Origin: Magnetococcales bacterium
GTDB taxonomy: Bacteria; Pseudomonadota; Magnetococcia; Magnetococcales; DC0425bin3
Assembly: GCA_015229045.1 (NCBI GenBank)
Contig: JADGCJ010000110.1
Location: 1-11,076, forward strand
Length of the DNA: 11,076 nt
Direction of reading: 5' to 3'
Part shown: piece after piece, positions 5,805 to 11,076 of the stretch
How the letters are laid out: every line of letters starts with the position of its first letter
How positions within the stretch are numbered: the stretch's first letter is position 1
Translations under genes and position numbers: made by a program
The notes under the pieces: model-generated
What the model was told of the DNA's origin: nothing
The model's input: the letters and a program-made list of their open reading frames with translations, nothing else
Database searches by the model: none

Positions 5805-7610
5805 ATGCCCCAAAGGCCCCGCATTCTGAACGTACGTGAAGAGGCCGATCTGCCTGTTCCCATCGAGGCCTGGCTATCCGGTACCAATTTTCTGCTGCGG
5901 ACCATCCGGGGGCGCGACTCCACCGTGGAAGCCCTGACCGGCGGTGTTTTCGATCTCATTCTGGTGGGGGTTCCGGTCCACGGTCCGGACCCGGAATGGC
6001 TGGGACGTATCCAACGCCTGAGCCTGGGGGCACCGCTGCTTTTGGTTGGCGGCAAATCCGCTTCCGATGGCATCACCATTCTGGTCTTCGACCATTTGAC
6101 CGACCCTGTCACCTCGACCCGGTTGCTGAAATCCATCCACCAGGCTCTTGAGTTTCGCGCCGTATCCGGTCGGCGGCACCTTTTACGTCAGCAGTTGGAT
6201 GCCGTTTTGGATCATGTCGAAGAGATCGTCATTCTGGTCGATGAAAACATGACCATCTTGAACGCCAATGAGGCGGCTCATCGTCTGTGCGGTTTTCCGC
6301 CCGATACGGGGCGCCCCATAACCATCGCCGATCTGACCCCGTGTGGCACCGACCTGGCGGAGATCTTCCGGCGCGTCGCCAAAAATCGACAAACCGTGCG
6401 GCGCGAAGAGCGCTCTTGTCCCCACGATGCGAGTCAATCCCTCTCCATGCAGGTCTCCGCCGCCCCGGTATGGGGCAACGCCGGTCGTTTCGATGGCATG
6501 GTCTTTGTGGTTCACGACCACTTCCGAAAAATGGACCTGGTGCAGCCAAGGGGTCATCGCAGCCAATTTCATAACATGATCGGTCACAGCCCGCGCATGG
6601 AAGAGATCTACAACCTCATCGAAGAGGTTGCCGGCATGGATACCACCATCCTGATCACGGGTGAATCAGGCACCGGCAAGGAGCTGATCGCCGAGGCTCT
6701 GCACAACGAAAGCCGCCGTCGGCGCGGACCCATGGTCAAGGTCAACTGCTCCGGATTGTCGGAGTCCCTGCTGGAAGATGAACTCTTCGGCCATGTCAAA
6801 GGGGCCTTTACCGGGGCGATCAAGAATCGCATGGGTCGTTTTCAAATGGCGGACAAGGGGACCATCTTTCTCGACGAGATTGGCGATATTCCGCACTCCA
6901 TGCAGACACGCCTGTTGCGCATTATCCAGGAGAGGGAGTTCGAGCCGGTTGGCGAGTCCCGCACCGTCAAGGTGAACGTCCGCATTGTCGCCGCCACCAA
7001 TCGTGACCTGCAACTTCGCATTCAGGAGGGGGCGTTCCGCGAGGATCTCTATTTTCGTCTCAAAGTGGTCGAGATCCACCTGCCTCCCCTGCGGGAGCGC
7101 CGCGAGGACATTCCCCTCCTGGCCAGCCATTTCCTGCATAAATTCAACCTCAAACACAACAAGAACATCCAGGGTCTGGATCATGGCGTCATGGATCTGT
7201 TCCTGGAGTACGCCTGGCCAGGCAACATTCGCGAGTTGGAAAACGTCATCGAGCATGCTTTTGCCTTTTGTCACCAGGCCAGGATTCGTCTGGAACATCT
7301 GCCCAAGGAGTATCACAAGGGCGACAGACCTGCTGCGGAGCTCCCGGGATCGGCACTCGCAGCACAGCGGGATCCCTCCCCCGCCCTCCTGCATGCACCC
7401 GCCGATGACACCAACAATCTCAGGGCAAATCATGAAAGCCCCTCTTCCCGCGCAGAGGACGCCCCCGGTATCGGCCACGACCCCGATGAAAAACAGCGCA
7501 TCCTGCAGGCCCTGGAAGCGGAACACTGGAAAAAAATTGCCGCTGCCAAGCGGTTGGGCATCAGCCGCAGCAATTTGTATCGAAAACTTGAACTTTACAA
7601 AATAGAGTGA
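5805..7610 (+). CDS. Sigma-54-dependent activator: pseudo-receiver, PAS, AAA+, Fis-type HTH
   Basis: The product has 601 residues. Residues 5-118 follow the receiver fold, but the key residues are lost: the phospho-acceptor position after FDLIL is Gly55, the N-terminal acidic pair is absent, and the conserved Lys of the KP motif is Asp100. A PAS-like sensor follows (about 127-240). The AAA+ domain (about 255-490) has Walker A GESGTGKE (286-293), the sigma-54 contact loop GAFTGA (333-338), Walker B GTIFLDEIGD (352-361) and WPGNIREL. After a poorly conserved linker (505-558), a Fis-type helix-turn-helix ends the protein (about 562-600). It should drive ATP-dependent opening of sigma-54 promoters in response to a PAS signal rather than phosphorylation. 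GGGAG lies 6 nt before the ATG. The divergent cytochrome unit, with a sigma-54 promoter candidate, is the likeliest target. The downstream gene follows in 7 nt. Confidence 0.93.
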   Translation: MPQRPRILNVREEADLPVPIEAWLSGTNFLLRTIRGRDSTVEALTGGVFDLILVGVPVHGPDPEWLGRIQRLSLGAPLLLVGGKSASDGITILVFDHLTDPVTSTRLLKSIHQALEFRAVSGRRHLLRQQLDAVLDHVEEIVILVDENMTILNANEAAHRLCGFPPDTGRPITIADLTPCGTDLAEIFRRVAKNRQTVRREERSCPHDASQSLSMQVSAAPVWGNAGRFDGMVFVVHDHFRKMDLVQPRGHRSQFHNMIGHSPRMEEIYNLIEEVAGMDTTILITGESGTGKELIAEALHNESRRRRGPMVKVNCSGLSESLLEDELFGHVKGAFTGAIKNRMGRFQMADKGTIFLDEIGDIPHSMQTRLLRIIQEREFEPVGESRTVKVNVRIVAATNRDLQLRIQEGAFREDLYFRLKVVEIHLPPLRERREDIPLLASHFLHKFNLKHNKNIQGLDHGVMDLFLEYAWPGNIRELENVIEHAFAFCHQARIRLEHLPKEYHKGDRPAAELPGSALAAQRDPSPALLHAPADDTNNLRANHESPSSRAEDAPGIGHDPDEKQRILQALEAEHWKKIAAAKRLGISRSNLYRKLELYKIE

Positions 7611-7617
7611 TGCCGGA

Positions 7618-9432
7618 ATGACCCATCCCGGAGAGCATCCCCTCAGAGTGCTCTTTTTTCTGGCCACGCCGCCCACACCAGGCGCCCTTTGGCTGTTACA
7701 CTCCCTGGCCGATTGCCGAAACATCATTCTGGACGGGATGGTGGTGACCCATGGACACCGCTGTCATCGAGAAGAAAAAAGCCTTCTGAAACGCGGCACC
7801 TATCGCTTTCCGGGACATTGGGCCGGGCAGGGGCCGGGAGCACCCGTGCGGCAGGCGATACGGGCCATGGAACAGGCCTTTCTCGAAGACCACCCTCCCT
7901 CATCGACACCCCTCCCCTCCTGGATCGCCTGGTGTCGTGATTCTGCTCTCGCCTGCGACAACCTGGAAGAGACTCCCTCGGAGGTCGTGGCCCGGAGATT
8001 GCGGCAACGACCGCCCGATCTGGGAATTCTCCTCGACGATGCCTGGCGTGAAACCCCCTTGTTGTCCATCCCGCGTTGGGGTTCGCTCAAGATCCATGTC
8101 GGGCCACTCCTGCCGGACGGCGTCTCCCTGCCACCGGCCCTGCCGGAACTTCTGGCCTCCGGCGATCATCTGCCCTTGACGCTCCGCTGGTGGGGTTCTC
8201 CGTACCGGGAGGATGGCACCGTGGTCGCCCGGCGTGACCTGACCATCGAACCGTGCGCCACCCTGGAGAGTCTGGCCATTCTGGCGGCACACGCGGGAGT
8301 GTTTCTCCTGCACGATCACCTTGTGGCTTGTGCCAGCCGCCCCGGCTCGCTCCTGCCAACGTTCAATGAGGCCCGGAATGGCGAAATGCCCGCCGTGCCA
8401 GAATCCCCTCTGCCTGCGTTACCGGCGGCAGTGACCCGGATCTCTCTCCGGGAGGAGACAATCTCCAAAGCGATGCCAGACGCCGAGTTGTCCACCCCGG
8501 TTCCGCTCCTGACCCGACGCATTGCTCGGCAGCGACGGCGGCGTATCCTGGAGATGCAGCGCTATCGGCATATCTCCTCCGAGACGTGGACTGCTGCGCT
8601 GATCGCACAGGCGACACACTATCTCCAGGGTCGGCAGGCCAGCCGCGAGCGCCTGGATCGGTTGAGCGCTGTGGGTGATGCCCCGATTTTATTCTTCTAC
8701 TACCACCGCACCGCCAATGATCACGGCCATGGTATTACGTTGCCTCTGGAGGAGTTTGTCCGGCAGGTGACCTTCATGCGGCAACATGCGGATCTGCTCT
8801 CTGTGGAGGCGGCCATCGAGCGTCTGGAGAGCGGCCGCAACACCCGTCTGGCGGTGGCCTTGACCATCGACGATGGTTATGCCAGCGACCTGGAGACCGC
8901 CCTGCCCTGGCTGGACATCCACGGTCATCCGGCGACCCTGTTCATCTCCCCCGGATTGATGCTGCAACGCGCCACCCCGCTAGGGTTTGACCTCATGACG
9001 CCGGATGATCTGCGTCGACTGCGCAGCCGGGGATTCGGCATAGGTTCCCACACCATGTGGCATGCCGATCTGGGGCAAAATACCGGCAAGCAGGTCGATT
9101 TTGAATTGCAGCGCAGCCAGGAGATCCTGGAAGAGATCCTGGGCGAACCCGTGCTGCACTTTGCTTTTCCGTTCGGTGTCCACGACAGGAACATCACCGG
9201 CGAGGCCTTTGCCAAGGCGCGCCTTCGCTACCGCTACCTCCATTCCGCTTATGGGGGATACAACTTTCCCAGCCGGTTCGACGGGGTGCATGTGCGCCGT
9301 TTTGCCACGCCCCATTCGGTTCTTGAGGTGGCTCGGCTTCTGGCGGGTTTTGTTCCTGTCTGGATGGATGCGCAGCAGGCAGTTCCCTGGGAAACCCCAA
9401 GCAATTCTTTGCCACCCTACACGTATTCTTGA
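7618..9432 (+). CDS. Formyltransferase-like domain fused to NodB polysaccharide deacetylase
   Basis: The product has 604 residues and no signal peptide. Residues 8-240 resemble a formyltransferase (methionyl-tRNA formyltransferase/ArnA type), especially PDLGILLDDAWRETPLLSIP and then LKIHVGPLLP. The usual catalytic Asn two before the His is Lys158, and the later Asp position is Glu, so activity is doubtful. A variable basic segment (about 245-350) leads to a NodB domain (about 355-560). It has YYHR (361-364), TIDDGY (416-421, catalytic and metal aspartates), SHTMWHAD with metal histidines H478 and H482, and FAFPFG (515-520), so the deacetylase appears intact. It probably removes N- or O-acetyl groups from a cytoplasmic or membrane-bound glycan precursor. 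It begins 7 nt after the activator's stop, with a weak ribosome site, so cotranscription is likely. The true substrate is unknown. Confidence 0.85.
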   Translation: MTHPGEHPLRVLFFLATPPTPGALWLLHSLADCRNIILDGMVVTHGHRCHREEKSLLKRGTYRFPGHWAGQGPGAPVRQAIRAMEQAFLEDHPPSSTPLPSWIAWCRDSALACDNLEETPSEVVARRLRQRPPDLGILLDDAWRETPLLSIPRWGSLKIHVGPLLPDGVSLPPALPELLASGDHLPLTLRWWGSPYREDGTVVARRDLTIEPCATLESLAILAAHAGVFLLHDHLVACASRPGSLLPTFNEARNGEMPAVPESPLPALPAAVTRISLREETISKAMPDAELSTPVPLLTRRIARQRRRRILEMQRYRHISSETWTAALIAQATHYLQGRQASRERLDRLSAVGDAPILFFYYHRTANDHGHGITLPLEEFVRQVTFMRQHADLLSVEAAIERLESGRNTRLAVALTIDDGYASDLETALPWLDIHGHPATLFISPGLMLQRATPLGFDLMTPDDLRRLRSRGFGIGSHTMWHADLGQNTGKQVDFELQRSQEILEEILGEPVLHFAFPFGVHDRNITGEAFAKARLRYRYLHSAYGGYNFPSRFDGVHVRRFATPHSVLEVARLLAGFVPVWMDAQQAVPWETPSNSLPPYTYS

Positions 9433-9455
9433 AATTACTGAAAGACTGGGATGGT

Positions 9456-9480
9456 CCAGGAAGGGCTGTGCCCTTCCTGG
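9456..9480. terminator. Perfect 11-bp hairpin between convergent genes
   Basis: CCAGGAAGGGC (9456-9466) and GCCCTTCCTGG (9470-9480) pair perfectly around TGT, 23 nt after the deacetylase gene's stop. With the two hairpins that follow it sits between two convergent genes and probably ends transcription from both sides. Neither side has a long T-run, so it is not a textbook intrinsic terminator. It is also the core hairpin of the composite repeat found again at 10966-10996. Confidence 0.55.
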
Positions 9481-9481
9481 T

Positions 9482-9527
9482 GGGGCCTGGGGCAAAGCCC
9501 CAGTGGGGCCTGGGGCAAAGCCCCAGT
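9482..9527. repeat. Two tandem 23-bp palindromic units
   Basis: Two identical 23-bp units (9482-9504 and 9505-9527) each contain the perfect inverted repeat CTGGGGC-AAA-GCCCCAG (9487-9503 and 9510-9526). They end 6 bases before the stop codon of the minus-strand response regulator gene. The same hairpin core appears in reverse complement at 113-125. These look like REP-type intergenic elements that also serve the 3' ends of both flanking genes. Confidence 0.8.
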
Positions 9528-9533
9528 GAAGGA

Positions 9534-9929
9534 TCAGGCGACACCAGGTGCGCCGGGTGCCGGAACAAACTTGTGTACGGCCCGCAAGAGCTGATCCTGT
9601 CCCTTGAACGGCTTGACAATCCAGCCATTGGCACCCAGATCCTTGCCTTGATTGCGCAAGGCCGCGTCGCTCTCAGTCGTCAGGAGCAGGACGGGTGTGA
9701 AACGGTGGTTTGGATCGGCACGCAAGTGCTGCAGCAGACTCAAGCCGTCCATTTTAGGCATATTCAGGTCGGTGATGATCAGATCAACCTGGGTTTCGGC
9801 AAGTTTTGCTATCGCCTCGACACCATTTTGCGCCTCGATAACCCGGTAACCAGCGTTCTCCAGATTAATGACAATCATCTTGCGAATACTGACGGAATCA
9901 TCCACCGTCAGGATCGTCGGTTTTTTCAT
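9534..9929 (-). CDS. CheY-like single-domain response regulator
   Basis: The product has 131 residues and consists only of a receiver domain. The acidic pair is D10/D11, the phospho-acceptor is D54 (in DLIITDLNMPKMDG), the switch Thr is T84 or T85, and K106 stands in the VKPF motif. All are intact, so phosphorylation by a histidine kinase is expected. There is no output domain, so it signals by protein contact, as CheY does in flagellar control or other phosphorelays. GGAG lies about 10 nt before the ATG. No kinase or chemotaxis gene is in view and its partner is unknown. It converges on the deacetylase gene and is divergent from the NapC-type gene, with 365 bp between. The Ala/Pro-rich end is short and probably unstructured. 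Confidence 0.93.
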   Translation of the reverse strand: MKKPTILTVDDSVSIRKMIVINLENAGYRVIEAQNGVEAIAKLAETQVDLIITDLNMPKMDGLSLLQHLRADPNHRFTPVLLLTTESDAALRNQGKDLGANGWIVKPFKGQDQLLRAVHKFVPAPGAPGVA

Positions 9930-10294
9930 GTGTCATGAACTCCAAAAACGGCGTGGTATCGTCGTCCTCGCTTGTACCATACAGAAAAGTGCAACTCAAC
10001 TTTCCGGTTTGTTCACAACCTGCACCCTCTTCCAACCGGCCGCCCTGCGGCGAGTTGGATCGGATTCCTTCCCGAATGTTCCGGGATCGATACAAAATTT
10101 TACCTGTTTTATCACCTTTCAGTACCATTCTTGCAGATTTCGGATTGCGCCTGGAGTCGGCTCTCGTTAATTTATGTCCGGGTGAGTTTTCCGGTCCGTA
10201 CACCGGATGTTGAACCGGGGGGGTATTGCGACGGCAATGTACGGAAGACCGTGCGCATCCCTTCTCAATCGGGCTACCTGGGCAAGGTGAGGAG
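9930..10294. other. Divergent intergenic region without a convincing gene
   Basis: This 365-bp stretch separates the minus-strand response regulator from the plus-strand tetraheme cytochrome and must hold promoters for both. Open frames across it give low-complexity, unrecognisable proteins without ribosome sites. Two dyads stand out: 10032-10058 (CCAAC/GTTGG outer and CCGC/GCGG inner arms) and TCCGGT/ACCGGA at 10190-10207 with a 6-base spacer, about 90 bp before the cytochrome start. I could not settle on a -35/-10 pair or a good sigma-54 promoter. Confidence 0.5.
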
Positions 10295-10894
10295 ATGAAC
10301 TGGCTCAAAAAGATGTGGGAACAGTTGCGCAAACCAAACTCCAGGATACCCATGGGGTTTCTTCTGCTGGGTGGGTTTCTCGCTGGGGTGGTGGGGTGGG
10401 TCGGATTCAATGGATTGCTGGGAGTGACCAACTCCACGGAGTTTTGCGTCTCCTGTCACGAGATGCAATGGCCCTTCGAGGAGTACAAAAAGACGGTCCA
10501 TTATGCCAATCGTTCAGGAGTGCGGGTCGGCTGTTCCGATTGTCATGTCCCCCAGGCGAACAGCGTTGGGGGTTGGTTTGCCAAGATGCGCGCCAAGATC
10601 ATGGCCGCCAAGGATACCTACCATCACATCATGCGGACCTACGACACCAAGGAAAAATTTGAAAATGGTCGCTGGGAGATGGCCCAGTCCGTTTGGGGCA
10701 AAATGAAGGCACGAGGCTCGCAAGAGTGCCTCAACTGCCACGATTACAATGCCATGGACCCTGAAAAACAGGATCGCATGGCACAGAGAAAACATGCCAA
10801 AGCCCTCAAGGATGGGCAAACATGCATCGACTGCCACACCGGCATCGCCCACAAGATGCCTGAGGAGCCTCGACCAGAAAAAGAGAAAAAATAA
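10295..10894 (+). CDS. NapC/NirT-family membrane tetraheme cytochrome c (quinol dehydrogenase)
   Basis: The product has 199 residues, the usual size for NapC. An N-terminal anchor helix (about 17-44) is preceded by basic residues. The periplasmic part has four CxxCH motifs, at C51, C80, C145 and C177. The first, FCVSCHEMQ, carries the methionine shortly after the heme site that is typical of NapC/NrfH proteins. Such proteins take electrons from quinol and pass them to periplasmic reductases. An in-frame ATG at 10226 would add 23 residues ahead of the anchor. I prefer 10295 because AAGGTGAGGAG lies directly before it and the anchor then begins as in the family. No nitrate, nitrite, TMAO or similar reductase gene is in view, so its partner is unknown. 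It could feed other cytochromes, including the octaheme system, but that is speculation. Confidence 0.93.
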   Translation: MNWLKKMWEQLRKPNSRIPMGFLLLGGFLAGVVGWVGFNGLLGVTNSTEFCVSCHEMQWPFEEYKKTVHYANRSGVRVGCSDCHVPQANSVGGWFAKMRAKIMAAKDTYHHIMRTYDTKEKFENGRWEMAQSVWGKMKARGSQECLNCHDYNAMDPEKQDRMAQRKHAKALKDGQTCIDCHTGIAHKMPEEPRPEKEKK

Positions 10895-10957
10895 GGGGCT
10901 TCGCGCCCCAAACTTCACTGGGGCTTCGCGCCCCAAACTTCACTGGGGCTTCGCGCC
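10895..10957. repeat. Tandem 25-bp hairpin repeats after the NapC-type gene
   Basis: Two identical 25-bp units (10895-10919, 10920-10944) and a 13-bp partial third (10945-10957) begin at the base after the TAA stop. Each full unit carries GGGGC-TTCGC-GCCCC, a 5-bp stem, followed by the spacer AAACTTCACT. The arrangement matches the tandem hairpins at 9482-9527 in reverse orientation but with a different loop, so this is a diverged version of the same family. Confidence 0.8.
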
Positions 10958-10965
10958 AGCCCCCA

Positions 10966-10996
10966 CCAGGAGGAAGGGCACAGCCCTTTCTCCTGG
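10966..10996 (+). terminator. 14-bp hairpin of the composite repeat, likely 3' end of the NapC-type transcript
   Basis: Positions 10966-10979 and 10983-10996 pair over 14 bp around a 3-nt loop. The single non-Watson-Crick pair (10973/10989) is G-U in the plus-strand RNA, so the fold suits the cytochrome transcript. A run of six T residues at 11021-11026 comes 24 nt later, too far for a classic intrinsic terminator. The stem is the counterpart of the one at 9456-9480. Confidence 0.5.
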
Positions 10997-11063
10997 ACCT
11001 CCGTCCCAGTCTTTCGACAGTTTTTTGTAACTGCCCAGGTACCCCCTCAAGAAAGGCCTGGAC

Positions 11064-11076
11064 ATGAAAGCCTTTG
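11064..11076 (+). CDS. Possible gene start cut by the window edge
   Basis: An ATG at 11064 is preceded by GAAAGG with 7 bases between, and reads Met-Lys-Ala-Phe before the window ends. It could be the next plus-strand gene, but only four codons are visible and nothing about the product can be said. Confidence 0.25.

Noticed and set aside
5794..5808. GG-N10-GC over the activator start codon as a sigma-54 promoter
   Set aside because: It overlaps the ribosome site and ATG, which leaves no room for a leader, and lacks the rest of the consensus.
9935..10213. Short open frames in the gap between the response regulator and the NapC-type gene
   Set aside because: They are Ser/Pro/Arg-rich, overlap each other on both strands and lack ribosome sites or recognisable motifs.
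10214..10237. GG-N10-GC match upstream of the NapC-type gene as a sigma-54 promoter
   Set aside because: Only the GG and GC dinucleotides fit. The flanking bases do not resemble TGGCACG or TTGCA, and the match falls in a G-rich run.
10895..10957. Tandem repeats as a CRISPR array
   Set aside because: The units are 25 bp head to tail with no unique spacers, and similar hairpins occur elsewhere at gene ends.

Overview
The window looks like chromosomal DNA of a GC-rich, respiratory Gram-negative bacterium, most likely in the Pseudomonadota. The signs are a sigma-54 activator, a NapC-type quinol dehydrogenase, periplasmic multiheme c-type cytochromes and a NodB-type deacetylase. The intergenic hairpin repeats remind me of Magnetococcales-like genomes, but that is an impression, not an assignment. 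There are no RNA genes, CRISPR arrays or transposases.

Left block (147-5373, minus strand): a three-gene unit. It encodes an exported ankyrin-repeat protein, a membrane-anchored heptaheme cytochrome c, and a 1070-residue protein that joins a cytochrome b561-like quinone-reactive membrane domain to a large octaheme cytochrome resembling the octaheme tetrathionate reductase (OTR) family. The last two genes abut with no gap. Together they could form a membrane complex moving electrons between the quinone pool and a periplasmic substrate. The b/octaheme joint holds a C6/G6 tract and a perfect internal Shine-Dalgarno plus ATG. It may therefore be a recent fusion, a frameshifted pair of overlapping genes, or a gene with two products.

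Central divergent region (5374-5804): a 13-bp perfect inverted repeat with a 5-nt spacer, an AT-rich stretch and a good sigma-54 (-24/-12) promoter candidate reading into the ankyrin/cytochrome unit. The divergent gene encodes a sigma-54 activator with a pseudo-receiver, PAS, AAA+ and Fis-type HTH domains. The simplest model is that this activator binds the repeat and turns on the cytochrome unit.

Right block: 7 nt after the activator lies a gene for a formyltransferase-like/NodB polysaccharide deacetylase fusion. It converges on a minus-strand CheY-like single-domain response regulator. After 365 bp without a convincing gene comes a plus-strand NapC/NirT-type tetraheme cytochrome. The three c-type cytochrome genes together encode 19 CxxCH motifs.

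Intergenic gaps at gene 3' ends (1-131, 9438-9527, 10895-11020) carry related GC-rich hairpins. Two are copies of the same composite repeat in opposite orientation.
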